Positions 25,146 to 33,637 of a stretch of DNA of 64,000 bases are shown here, in pieces. A program made the position numbers and the translations under genes. Each line of letters starts with the position of its first letter. The stretch's first letter is position 1. The DNA is taken from positions 62,001-126,000 of the forward strand of contig NZ_JAHVJQ010000001.1 in the NCBI RefSeq assembly GCF_019801145.1, given 5' to 3'. The DNA is from Leisingera aquaemixtae. Lineage in GTDB: Bacteria; Pseudomonadota; Alphaproteobacteria; Rhodobacterales; Rhodobacteraceae. The notes below the pieces were generated by a model that saw only the letters and a program-made list of their open reading frames with translations, did no database searches and had not been told where the DNA came from.

Positions 25146-25263
25146 AGGGACAGGGTATACTTAAGGCACGCTGCAGAACAGGGGTCGGCTTCCCCTTGCC
25201 GCCCTTGCCGGAACATGCTTTGAAATCCGGCAAAGACGGCCCGATGACGAAGGGAGGCACCCC

Positions 25264-26106
25264 ATGGACCAGATCGCATTGACCCGCATTGCCGAGGCGC
25301 TGGAGCGGATGTCGCCCGCGCCGCTGGAAACCCCCGATTTCAACGCGGCCGCCGCCTTTGTCTGGCATGTGGGGCCGGAGCGGCTGGAGCCGGTGGAGGC
25401 GGTGAACCGGGTTGATCTGAACCTGCTGGTCGGTATCAACCGCTCCCGCGATACGCTCTTGGAGAACACCCGGCGGTTTGCCCAAGGCTTTGCCGCCAAC
25501 AACGCGTTGCTGTGGGGCGCGCGGGGGATGGGGAAATCCAGCCTGGTGAAAGCCGTGCACGGGGCGCTGGCAGGGGACCACCCGCAGTTGAAACTGGTGG
25601 AGCTGCAGCGCGAGGATCTGCCCTCGGTCGCGCGGCTGCTGGGGCACCTGCGCGGCTCTGAACACCGGTTCATCCTGTTCTGCGACGACCTGTCCTTCAG
25701 CCATGACGACCAGCACTACAAGAGCCTCAAGGCGGTGCTGGACGGCGGCATCGAGGGGCGGCCGGAAAACGTGGTGTTCTACGCCACCTCGAACCGCCGC
25801 CACCTGATGCCGCGGGACATGATCGAGAACGAGCGCTCCAGCGCCATCAACCCGTCGGAGGCGGTGGAGGAGAAGGTGTCACTCAGTGACCGGTTCGGGT
25901 TGTGGCTGGGCTTCCACCCCTGTGATCAGGACGAGTATCTGGCGATGATCGAGGGTTACTGCGCGGCCTATGGCGTCGAGGTGGACGCAGAGGACCTGCG
26001 CGCCGAGGCGGTCGAATGGCAGGCCACCCGCGGCGCCCGCTCGGGCCGGGTCGCGTGGCAGTTTTTCACCGATCTGGCCGGGCGGCATGGGGTGGCATTG
26101 CGCTGA
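25264..26106 (+). CDS. DUF815 AAA-type ATPase
   Basis: A 280-residue ATP-binding protein of the DUF815 family. Walker A is GARGMGKSSLVKA (about 84-96), Walker B is RFILFCDDLSF, and sensor 1 is VVFYATSNRRHLMPRDM. The C-terminal lid includes ARSGRVAWQFFTDLAG. An AGGGAGG ribosome binding site precedes ATG 25264. The family is widespread but uncharacterised. It is convergent with the nlpD-like gene, sharing a bidirectional terminator. Confidence 0.85.
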   Translation: MDQIALTRIAEALERMSPAPLETPDFNAAAAFVWHVGPERLEPVEAVNRVDLNLLVGINRSRDTLLENTRRFAQGFAANNALLWGARGMGKSSLVKAVHGALAGDHPQLKLVELQREDLPSVARLLGHLRGSEHRFILFCDDLSFSHDDQHYKSLKAVLDGGIEGRPENVVFYATSNRRHLMPRDMIENERSSAINPSEAVEEKVSLSDRFGLWLGFHPCDQDEYLAMIEGYCAAYGVEVDAEDLRAEAVEWQATRGARSGRVAWQFFTDLAGRHGVALR

Positions 26107-26152
26107 CCCGGCGGCATTGGCCTGCTTGCGCGCAGGGCAAAAATCAAAACAA

Positions 26153-26182
26153 GAAAACCCGGCCGAGAGGCCGGGCTTTTGT
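26153..26182. terminator. Bidirectional terminator
   Basis: CCCGGCC (26158-26164), GAGA loop and GGCCGGG (26169-26175), flanked by AAAA on the left and TTTT on the right. It serves the convergent DUF815 and nlpD-like genes. Confidence 0.85.
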
Positions 26183-26205
26183 TTGTTAACAGGTCCTTGC
26201 CGCCG

Positions 26206-27435
26206 TCAGTTCAGGTAGGTCAGCGGGTCGATGCTCTCGAACCCGTCGCGCACTTCGAAATGCACATAAGCGTCGTCGCCGCCGCGGAGCGAAGCGATGC
26301 GCTGGCCGCGGGCCACGCTGTCGCCCTTGTTGACGGTGATGTTGTCAACGTTCTGGTAGACCGTCAGCAGCTTCTGGCTGTGGCGGATCACCACGATCGG
26401 CACGTTGTTGGAATCCTTGGTGATCGCGGCGACGGTGCCCGCCTCGGCGGCGATCACCGGCGCGCCGGCAGCGGCGGCGATGTCGATGCCGTCATTGCGG
26501 CCCTTGGCGTAGGTCTTGATGATCTTACCCTGCACCGGATACTCCATCGCCGCGCTGCTGGCGCGGGTGGGTTCCGGCAGCGCCGGCTTGGGCAGGCTCT
26601 CAGCCGCGGGCTTGACCGCGGCCGGCGTGACCTGTTCTTCCGGCAGCGGCTTGCTGGCGCTGGGCGGCACCGGCGTCTGGCTGCCTGCGCCCGGCACGGT
26701 CACCGCCACAGGCGCTGCCGCCGGGGCCAGCTGTGCCGCCGGTTCCTCCTTCAGCGGGATCAGCAGGAACTGGCCTTCGCGCACCGCGAAATCGCTGCCC
26801 AGGCCGTTCCATTCCGCCAGCGATTTCACCGGCACCTGGTAAAGCCGCGAGATGGTATAGGCGGTTTCGCCGCGCTTTACCTTGTGGCGCACCGGTTCCG
26901 GCCCGGCCTGCACATTGGCGGGCTGCGGCTTGGGAGCGGGCTGGATTTCTGTGGTGGTCACCGATCCCGGGTTGGGGGAGGTCAGCGGCGCAGTGTCGAT
27001 GGCCTGGCCCGCCAGGGTGGCGATATCCACCGATCCGGGGGTGCCGCCTCCCGGCAGGCTGCCGGGCGCGCGCCGCGGCAGCGCCAGCACTTCGCCCTGG
27101 CGCATCTTGTCGCCGGTCTGCATGCCGTTGAAGCGGGCGACTTCCTCCGGCGGCAGGCCGATGCGGGCGGCCACATCCGCAACCGTGTCGCCGCGCTGGG
27201 CCACCGCCACCTGATAGGAGGGGTAGGTGATCAGCCCGCGGCCATCCGGGGACGGGCGGCTGGCGGTGGCAGCCTGCGCCGCGCTGGTTGTGTTGAAGGC
27301 GCCAAGCTGGCCGCGCAGGTCATAGTCCAGCGGGCCCTGGCAGGCGGCCAGCACCCCGGCCAGCGGCAGCAGCGCCAGCAGCCGTGCGCGGGGCAGCCCG
27401 CGGAATGCGGTCCGGGAGTGGGGGGTCCGGGTCAT
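26206..27435 (-). CDS. nlpD: NlpD-like lipoprotein with two LysM domains and a degenerate LytM/M23 domain
   Basis: A 409-residue lipoprotein; ATG 27435 has a GAGGAG ribosome binding site. The lipobox is LAAC after ALLPLAGV. Two LysM domains are visible (QVAVAQRGDTVADVAARIGLPPEEVARFN and HKVKRGETAYTISRLYQVPVKSLAEWN), followed by a Pro/Ala-rich linker and an M23 domain (about 305-409). Zinc ligands are altered: the first motif reads GRNDGIDIA (Asn for His) and the third region reads VYQNVDN where a His is usual, while YVHFEVRDG is kept. That is the pattern of E. coli NlpD, an activator of amidase AmiC. The surE-pcm-nlpD order supports this. Confidence 0.86.
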   Translation of the reverse strand: MTRTPHSRTAFRGLPRARLLALLPLAGVLAACQGPLDYDLRGQLGAFNTTSAAQAATASRPSPDGRGLITYPSYQVAVAQRGDTVADVAARIGLPPEEVARFNGMQTGDKMRQGEVLALPRRAPGSLPGGGTPGSVDIATLAGQAIDTAPLTSPNPGSVTTTEIQPAPKPQPANVQAGPEPVRHKVKRGETAYTISRLYQVPVKSLAEWNGLGSDFAVREGQFLLIPLKEEPAAQLAPAAAPVAVTVPGAGSQTPVPPSASKPLPEEQVTPAAVKPAAESLPKPALPEPTRASSAAMEYPVQGKIIKTYAKGRNDGIDIAAAAGAPVIAAEAGTVAAITKDSNNVPIVVIRHSQKLLTVYQNVDNITVNKGDSVARGQRIASLRGGDDAYVHFEVRDGFESIDPLTYLN

Positions 27436-27537
27436 TTCGCTCTCCTCAAAACACGGTTCCCCTTTTTCCCGGGGATTCTCTCGCGTCAATCACTATAGCC
27501 CATGCGGTTTGCGCATGCGCTGAAATCCGCCGCCAGT

Positions 27538-28185
27538 TTACGTGTCTTTCCCCAGACCCTCAAGCAGGGGCACGAACCGCACCGGGCGCAGCTCGTCATA
27601 CTCCAGCCCGTCTTCCGTCTTGCGCACCCGGATCAGGGTCTGGACGTGGTCCGACTGGCCCACCGGCAGCACCATGACGCCGCCGGTCTTGAGCTGCGCC
27701 AAGAGCGGGCCCGGCGGGTCCTCGGCGGCGGCCGTCACGATGATGCGGTCAAAAGGCGCCTGCTCGCTGAGGCCGTGGCTGCCGTCGCCCACCAGCGAGG
27801 TCACATTGGCAAGCTGCAGCTGCTCGAACACGGCCCGCGCCTCGCGCACCAGCCGGGCATGGCGGTCGATTGTATAGACCCGGCGCGCCAGTTTCGACAG
27901 GATCGCCGCCTGGTAGCCGGAGCCCGTGCCGACCTCCAGCACCGTGTCGCGGGGGGAAATCTGCAGCGCCTGGGTCATCATGCCCACCACAGAAGGCTGC
28001 GAGATGGTCTGGCCGCAGGCAATCGGCAGCGGCACGTCCTCATAGGCGCGTTCCGAGAAGATGCCGCGCACGAACAGCCCGCGGTCGATCTCCTCGATCG
28101 CCTCCAGCACCTTTTGGTCGGTCACCCCGCGCGAGCGCACGGAGTAGACGAACTGCATCTTGGTTTGCGCGTCGGGCCCGCTCAT
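27538..28185 (-). CDS. pcm: Protein-L-isoaspartate O-methyltransferase
   Basis: A 215-residue SAM-dependent repair enzyme that methylates isoaspartyl residues in damaged proteins. Visible motifs: [17 protein letters not shown] (substrate loop), [19 protein letters not shown] (SAM motif I), [15 protein letters not shown], and [14 protein letters not shown]. Its start overlaps the surE stop by four bases, so translation is coupled. The order surE-pcm-nlpD is conserved in proteobacteria. Confidence 0.94.
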   Translation of the reverse strand: MSGPDAQTKMQFVYSVRSRGVTDQKVLEAIEEIDRGLFVRGIFSERAYEDVPLPIACGQTISQPSVVGMMTQALQISPRDTVLEVGTGSGYQAAILSKLARRVYTIDRHARLVREARAVFEQLQLANVTSLVGDGSHGLSEQAPFDRIIVTAAAEDPPGPLLAQLKTGGVMVLPVGQSDHVQTLIRVRKTEDGLEYDELRPVRFVPLLEGLGKDT

Positions 28186-28976
28186 GCGCCGGTGCCCTCA
28201 ATCGCCTTCAGCGCGTCCATCGCGTCCTGGGCGGTCAGATCGGCGCGCATCGGGGTGACGGAGATATAGCCGTCGAGGTTCACCGCCGCGTCGGAGCCGG
28301 GGGTGGTCTCCACATGCTGGTTGCCGCCGCGGATCCACAAATAGCGGCGGCCGGTCGGCGACAGCTGCTCCTCAGCCGAGAAATGGGTGCCGCGCCGGAA
28401 GCCCTGGGGTGCGACGCGGGCGCCCTTCACATCCGCCGCCGGCACCGGCGGGAAGTTGATATTGTAAAACAGCCGGTAATCCTGGTTTTCCTGCGGCTGC
28501 GCGGCCAGGATCCTATTGACCAGCGCCGCGCCGTGCACCGCGGCGGCTTCAAACGGATTTTCGGTCTCGCGGTTGGCGGGGCCGTAATACTGCGACAGCG
28601 CCATCGCCGGGATGCCCTGCAGCGCCGCCTCCATCGCGCCGCCCAGGGTGCCGGAATAGAGCGCGTTTTCAGCCGAGTTGTTGCCGCGGTTCACCCCCGA
28701 CAGCACCAGATCCGGTTTCTGGTCGTGCATCGCCACATGAATGCCGGCCAGCACGCAGTCGGCAGGCGAGCCTTCTGCGGCAAAGCGGCGCTCGCTCAGC
28801 TGGCTCAGCATGGTGGGGCGGGTGTAGCTGATGCAATGGCCGACGCCGGACTGCTCGAACGCAGGCGCCACGGTCCAAACCTCGCCGTCCGGGCCTGCAA
28901 CCTCATGGGCGATGGCGTCCAGAACCTTGAGCCCTTCGGCGCTGATGCCGTCGTCATTGGTGATCAGAATGCGCAT
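28182..28976 (-). CDS. surE: 5'/3'-nucleotidase SurE
   Basis: A 264-residue nucleotidase beginning [15 protein letters not shown], the metal-binding NDDG motif at residues 7-10. [20 protein letters not shown] and [28 protein letters not shown] are the other conserved active-site segments. The enzyme hydrolyses nucleoside monophosphates and is a stress and stationary-phase protein. It is the first gene of the surE-pcm pair. Confidence 0.95.
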   Translation of the reverse strand: MRILITNDDGISAEGLKVLDAIAHEVAGPDGEVWTVAPAFEQSGVGHCISYTRPTMLSQLSERRFAAEGSPADCVLAGIHVAMHDQKPDLVLSGVNRGNNSAENALYSGTLGGAMEAALQGIPAMALSQYYGPANRETENPFEAAAVHGAALVNRILAAQPQENQDYRLFYNINFPPVPAADVKGARVAPQGFRRGTHFSAEEQLSPTGRRYLWIRGGNQHVETTPGSDAAVNLDGYISVTPMRADLTAQDAMDALKAIEGTGA

Positions 28977-29192
28977 GGGGTGCCTGCCGTCTTCAACCGG
29001 GTTTTCGATTGAATAGGACCTGTGCCAGAAGGGGGCAAGGTTTTCGCAAGGAGAAGCGGCATCCGCCGCAAAGCGGGGCAGGGAGGCAACAGGCGGGGCG
29101 GGCTCCCGCCCCTTTTGCCTGCATCAAAGATGCCGTCCAAAGCGTTGGGCCGAGCGCCGCGCAGAAGCGCGGCGCGGCGCTGGTCTCAGGCG

Positions 29193-29840
29193 TCAGTCCG
29201 CGAGGATCAGCGGCAGCAGGCGGGCGGCCTCGTCCTGGATCGGGGTCAGCGCATCGCGGTCCTCGCCCGGGTGGAAGCGGGCGCGCAGCGCCGTGGCCAT
29301 CGGCTTCGGCTCCAGGATCTGTACCCGCGGGCCGGTGCGCTCCGTCTCGGCCTGCCAGCTGCGGGCCAGCGCCATCTGCGCCGCCTTGGTGGCGCCGTAG
29401 GTGCCATAGAACTTCTCGCCTGCCCTGGGGTCGTCAAAGAACACCGCGCGGCCCGATTGGCCCAGGAGCGGCGCCACATAGGGGATCAGCACCGAAGTGG
29501 CGGTGGCGTTGATCGCCACGGCCTTGGTCCAGTCCTTGGGCGCAACCGACGGCGCCGGGCACAGGGCGGTGGCATGGATCGCGGTGTGCAGCCACAGGTC
29601 CAGCTTGCCCCAGCGGTCATGGATGCCGCGGCAGAGCGTCGCCATCGCCTCCGGCACGGTGATGTCCATCGGTGCCAGGGTGGCAGAGCCGCCGACCGCC
29701 TTGATGCGGTCGTCAAGCTCTTCCAGCGCGCCGGTGGTGCGGGCGACGGCAACGATGTGGTGGGTGGGCGCAAGCGCCTCGGCCAGGGCCGAGCCCAGGC
29801 CGCGCGATGCACCGGTGATGAGAGCGATTTTTTCTGTCAT
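29193..29840 (-). CDS. SDR family NAD(P)-dependent oxidoreductase
   Basis: A 215-residue protein; ATG 29840 opens the typical MTEKIALITGASRGLGSAL Rossmann motif. The catalytic Tyr-x3-Lys is present as YGATK, but the usual Ser, about 13 residues before the Tyr, lies in a VFFDDP segment and is not Ser. The family NAG motif is also altered (HTAIHATAL). Cofactor binding is likely, while activity may differ from classical SDRs. It is a single gene between surE and the GspC-like gene, on the same strand. Confidence 0.8.
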   Translation of the reverse strand: MTEKIALITGASRGLGSALAEALAPTHHIVAVARTTGALEELDDRIKAVGGSATLAPMDITVPEAMATLCRGIHDRWGKLDLWLHTAIHATALCPAPSVAPKDWTKAVAINATATSVLIPYVAPLLGQSGRAVFFDDPRAGEKFYGTYGATKAAQMALARSWQAETERTGPRVQILEPKPMATALRARFHPGEDRDALTPIQDEAARLLPLILAD

Positions 29841-29955
29841 GGCCGCCTTCTTGGGCCGCCCGCGCGGGCAGGTCAAGAGGCGGCGGGCAAGGCCGGGAAT
29901 TTTCGAAAACCCCTGGCAAATTCCGTTGCAGGAATTTGCGGCGAACGCGGCGTGA

Positions 29956-30216
29956 TCAGCTGCCCGGCATCACCAGGCGCTTGGTTTCGCCGCGCTGGTT
30001 CAGCACCAGCCCATGGGCGTCGATGGCGACGACCTGGCCCTGCGACAGGCGGGTGCCGCGGGTGACGGCGCGGGTCCGGCCCGAGGGCAGGCGGATCAGC
30101 GCGGTCATGCTGTTCTCAGGCCCGTAGAGGCCCAGCAGGCTCAGGTTGCTGCGGTTCACCGCGTTGGTCTGTGTTGCAAGCCCCGCAACCTTGGCGGAGG
30201 TCTGTTCATTCGCCAT
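29956..30216 (-). CDS. Small GspC/PilP-like hypothetical protein
   Basis: An 86-residue protein starting at ATG 30216 behind a short GGA-type signal. The C-terminal 55 residues (NSMTALIRLPSGRTRAVTRGTRLSQGQVVAIDAHGLVLNQRGETKRLVMP) resemble the small beta domain of type II secretion GspC and pilus PilP proteins. There is no membrane anchor, and no secretion genes are adjacent. Function unknown. Confidence 0.62.
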   Translation of the reverse strand: MANEQTSAKVAGLATQTNAVNRSNLSLLGLYGPENSMTALIRLPSGRTRAVTRGTRLSQGQVVAIDAHGLVLNQRGETKRLVMPGS

Positions 30217-30391
30217 GTTTTCCGTCCTTCGTCGATCCGGGCGTATCTGGCGTGCCGGGACGGGCGCATCAAGCGGGGCAATGCTGCGCCGACGGGCCTC
30301 GGCGGAAAGCCGCGGGGCAGGGGCGGAAAATGAGAGGAACAGCGCCGAAACCAGCGGGCGCGGCCAAATGCCGGGCCGCGCAGCCCTTGAA

Positions 30392-30979
30392 TCAGGCGTC
30401 AAACACCAGTGACGGCAGGTCGTGGCCGTAGGCATAGAGCAGCTCCAGCAGCTCCTCCAGCGCGGCACCGTCCTTTTGCAGCGGATAGAGCGGGTGGTTC
30501 TGTTCGGTCACCTTCAGCTCCGGGTACTGGCCGCCCGGGCGCATTTCCAGCATGCAGCCTGCAGGCATCGGCATATCCGGCGGGATGGCATTGGCCAGCC
30601 AGGCCGGGCGGTCGCCCAGGCTTTCGGTCTCGCGCATCTCGAAGAGGTCGAGATAGGCGTCGAAATCATCGCGGCTGAGGCTGGCCCAGGTTCCCAGGAT
30701 GAACTCCTCGCCGCGGGTGCCGGACAGCGGTATCGCCAGCACCGCGCGGACAAAGCGCAGATCGCCAAGGCGGCAGAAATCCTCGGTCAGGATGTCGCCG
30801 CGGGTGGCCAGCACGGCAGAGTTGTCCTCCACCTCCATATCCTCGGCGCAGATGTCGGGCCGGTCGCAGCTGAGGCTGAGCAATTGCGCGAAAGTTGCGC
30901 CGCAGCAGCGGCACTGGCGCGGAGAGGTCAGCATGCGGGCAAGATGCGCGTCCAAGGGGCGGCCTTTCGTCAGGATCAT
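30392..30979 (-). CDS. DUF2199 domain-containing protein
   Basis: A 195-residue protein. CRCCGATF (residues 23-30) is a possible metal-binding CxxC, followed by DRPDICAEDMEVEDNSAVLATRGDILTEDFCRLGDLRFVRAVLAIPL and EEFILGTWASLSRDDFDAYLDLFE, the DUF2199 core. The start could be ATG 30979 or the internal Met at residue 16. The family is soluble and uncharacterised. It lies downstream of purF on the same strand. Confidence 0.78.
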   Translation of the reverse strand: MILTKGRPLDAHLARMLTSPRQCRCCGATFAQLLSLSCDRPDICAEDMEVEDNSAVLATRGDILTEDFCRLGDLRFVRAVLAIPLSGTRGEEFILGTWASLSRDDFDAYLDLFEMRETESLGDRPAWLANAIPPDMPMPAGCMLEMRPGGQYPELKVTEQNHPLYPLQKDGAALEELLELLYAYGHDLPSLVFDA

Positions 30980-31082
30980 AGGAAAAGGCGCGGGCCGTCA
31001 CGGCCAGCGCCTCCCCATGCAGAATTCCAGGCCCTCATACGCGGATGCGGCCGGAAGTTCAAACCCCTGTTGGCGGGGTGTC

Positions 31083-32603
31083 TCAGCCAGTGGCCAGCTT
31101 GGACGCGTTCCAGGAGGCGCCGGGCGCCGGCATGTCCTTGATCTTGGCGCTGACGCGGCTGCTGCCTTCCAGCGCCGCCAGATACTCCTCGGTGACGCCG
31201 GTGATGTAGTTGCCGTCAAAGCAGGAGCAGTCGAAGCCCTGGATGTCCGGGTTGCCTTCCTGCGCCGCCCAGATCAGGTCCTCGAGCTTCTGGTAGAACA
31301 GCGCATCCGCGCCCAGCTCCTGGCGGATTTCCTCGATGCTGAGGCCGTTTGCGATCAGCTCATGCTTGGTCGGCATGTCGATGCCATAGACGTTCGGGTA
31401 CACGACCGGCGGCGAGGCAGAGGCGATATAGACCTTCTTGGCGCCGGCCTCGCGGCACATCTGCACGATCTTCTTGATGGTGTTGCCGCGCACGATCGAA
31501 TCGTCAATCAGCAGCACGTTGCGGTCCTTGAACTCCAGCGGGATCGCGTTGAGCTTGCGGCGCACCGATTTCTGCCGCTCCGCCTGGCCGGGCATGATGA
31601 AGGTGCGGCCCACGTAGCGGTTCTTCACCAGCCCCTCGCGGTAGCGGATGCCGGTGGAGTTGGCGACTTCCAGCGCCACGGGGCGGGCCGAATCAGGCAC
31701 CGGGATGATGCTGTCGATTTCCAGCCCTGACTCCTGGATCTGCTTGGCCAGCGCCTGGCCCATGCGCAGCTGGGTTTTGTAGACCGAGACGCCGTCCATC
31801 ATCGAGTCCGGGCGCGCCAGGTAGACATATTCAAAGATGCAGGGGGTCAGCTTGCCCTCGACCGCCTGGAAGGTATGCAGGTTGCCGTCGAGGTCGATCA
31901 GCACCGCCTCGCCGGCCTTCACATCGCGGACCTTCTCGAACCCGTTGATGCCGAACGCCACGTCCTCAGACGCAATGCAGTAATCATCGCCTTCGCCTTG
32001 CGCGGGGCGCTTGCCCAGCGACAAGGGCCGGATGCCATGCGGGTCGCGGAAGGCCAGCATACCGACACCGGCAATCATGCACAGCACCGAATAGGCGCCC
32101 TGAACCCGCTCCATGGTCATCTTGACGCCGGCAAAGATGTTGCGGATCGGCTCGGCGTTGCCATTGACCTTGATCGCATCGGCGACCTTGTCGGCCAAGA
32201 CATTCAGCAGGATTTCGGAATCGGAGGTGGTGCGCAAGTGGCGGCTGTACTTGCCGGTCACTTTCTCGCGCTGCTCGGCTGTGTTGGTGATATTGCCGTT
32301 GTGGACCAGGTAGATGCCGTAAGGCGCGTTCACGAAAAACGGCTGCGCCTCTGCGGCGCTGAGGGAGCCCGCGGTGGGGTAGCGCACATGGCCCATGCCG
32401 ACGCGTCCGGTCAGGGTTTCCGCGTCCGACGGCCCGAACACATCCTTGACCAGCCCGTTTGCCTTGCGCTCGCGGAAGAACTCGCCGGTGTAGGTCACGA
32501 TGCCCGAGGCGTCCTGGCCGCGGTGCTGCAGCATCAGAAGCCCGTCATATATCTCCGCAAAGACTTCCGTGTCCCGGCTTGCGATCCCCAAAATCCCGCA
32601 CAT
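31083..32603 (-). CDS. purF: Amidophosphoribosyltransferase
   Basis: This 506-residue enzyme catalyses the first committed step of purine synthesis, making 5-phosphoribosylamine from PRPP and glutamine. MCGILGIA places the glutaminase nucleophile Cys at residue 2. Other landmarks are GHVRYPTAGSL, the nucleotide site HGIRPLSLG, and the PRPP motif VLLIDDSIVRGNT. The C-terminal Ala/Ser-rich tail is typical of alphaproteobacteria. A CvpA gene occurs in this window about 4 kb away on the same strand but is not adjacent as it is in E. coli. Confidence 0.96.
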   Translation of the reverse strand: MCGILGIASRDTEVFAEIYDGLLMLQHRGQDASGIVTYTGEFFRERKANGLVKDVFGPSDAETLTGRVGMGHVRYPTAGSLSAAEAQPFFVNAPYGIYLVHNGNITNTAEQREKVTGKYSRHLRTTSDSEILLNVLADKVADAIKVNGNAEPIRNIFAGVKMTMERVQGAYSVLCMIAGVGMLAFRDPHGIRPLSLGKRPAQGEGDDYCIASEDVAFGINGFEKVRDVKAGEAVLIDLDGNLHTFQAVEGKLTPCIFEYVYLARPDSMMDGVSVYKTQLRMGQALAKQIQESGLEIDSIIPVPDSARPVALEVANSTGIRYREGLVKNRYVGRTFIMPGQAERQKSVRRKLNAIPLEFKDRNVLLIDDSIVRGNTIKKIVQMCREAGAKKVYIASASPPVVYPNVYGIDMPTKHELIANGLSIEEIRQELGADALFYQKLEDLIWAAQEGNPDIQGFDCSCFDGNYITGVTEEYLAALEGSSRVSAKIKDMPAPGASWNASKLATG

Positions 32604-32974
32604 TGGCTGGCTCCAATCCCGATTAGGCTTTGCTGTTCGATGGCTGATGGAAGCGGTGCTGGCGGCAGTCTAGCGCATTTTTCCGTGCCTGCGCCAATCC
32701 GGCCGCGCCAAAGGTCCCTGCCGGCCATGCGTCCGGAGCCTGATGGCCGGTTGCAGCCCTGTGCCCCGGCGCCGCGCGCATCAGGTCAGGTCCACAAGGG
32801 CAGGCGGGCAGCGTCTGCAGCAGCGGCAAGGCGGTGTGGCTCCGAATCCGTTTCCTGTTCGCGCCCTCACATAGAGGCTTTCGCCGCTGCTGTCATCAAA
32901 GGATCACATTTCCCTTCTGCGCTGCGGCAATAGGGGCGGTTTGGCGAATGCGCGGGCGGGACAGGCCGCCGGCA
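32604..32974. other. 371-bp intergenic region upstream of purF
   Basis: It contains the purF promoter on the minus strand and the 3' flank of the membrane protein gene. No gene or clear operator is seen. Confidence 0.4.
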
Positions 32975-33634
32975 TCAATGCAGCGTCAGCAGCGACACCG
33001 CCCCGACCAGGACCAGGCTCAGCGCCCAGACCAGATCCAGGTTGAACCAGCCGCGGGACAGGAACTTCAGCCCCAGCCAGTGATAGACGCCAAAGGCCAT
33101 GGCACCGCCCGCGAGCGCCATCGCCAGGGTATGCGCCAGCGCGACCAGCGCGGCGATGCCCGCGCTGCCGGTCATCAGCGTCCCGGCGGCAGCGTGTCCG
33201 GCATCTGTTTCCACCGTGGCGCATATCCCCAGATAGATCGGCACCAGCATCAGGCCGGCGCCATGCGCCATCGCCGCCAGGAACGACCACAGCGCCAGCC
33301 GCGACGGCGGCACCCGCGCCAGCATGCGCGGGTGGCGGCGGTTCCACAGCAGATAGAGCCCCAGCGCTATCACCAGGCAGGCAGCGCCAATCTGGATCTC
33401 GCGCTGCCATTCGGCCAGCACCAGCAGCATCGAGAACGGAAACAGCACCGCCGCCATTGCCAGCAGATGCCCCGCCGCCAGCGCGGCCAGCGCCCGCCAC
33501 AGGCTGCCCTGCGACCGGTCCATCAGCGCCGCCGAGACCGCCAGCGGCCAGCCCATGCCGGGGTTCACGCCGTGATACACGCCCGAAAGCGCAACGGCCC
33601 CCCAAAGGGCCGCCGCCGTGCTGATCTCTGCCAC
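32975..33634 (-). CDS. Integral membrane protein, partner of the methanethiol oxidase homologue
   Basis: A 219-residue protein with about six membrane helices and a GTG start three bases after the stop of the upstream oxidase gene, so it is almost certainly co-translated with it. The N-terminal signature GVYHGVNPGMGWPLAVSAAL and a His-containing loop (MAHGAGLMLVPIYLG) recur in membrane proteins related to NicO/HupE-type metal transporters. I infer metal or sulfur-compound transport linked to the oxidase, but the family is not firmly recognised. Confidence 0.7.
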   Translation of the reverse strand: MAEISTAAALWGAVALSGVYHGVNPGMGWPLAVSAALMDRSQGSLWRALAALAAGHLLAMAAVLFPFSMLLVLAEWQREIQIGAACLVIALGLYLLWNRRHPRMLARVPPSRLALWSFLAAMAHGAGLMLVPIYLGICATVETDAGHAAAGTLMTGSAGIAALVALAHTLAMALAGGAMAFGVYHWLGLKFLSRGWFNLDLVWALSLVLVGAVSLLTLH

Positions 33635-33637
33635 GCG

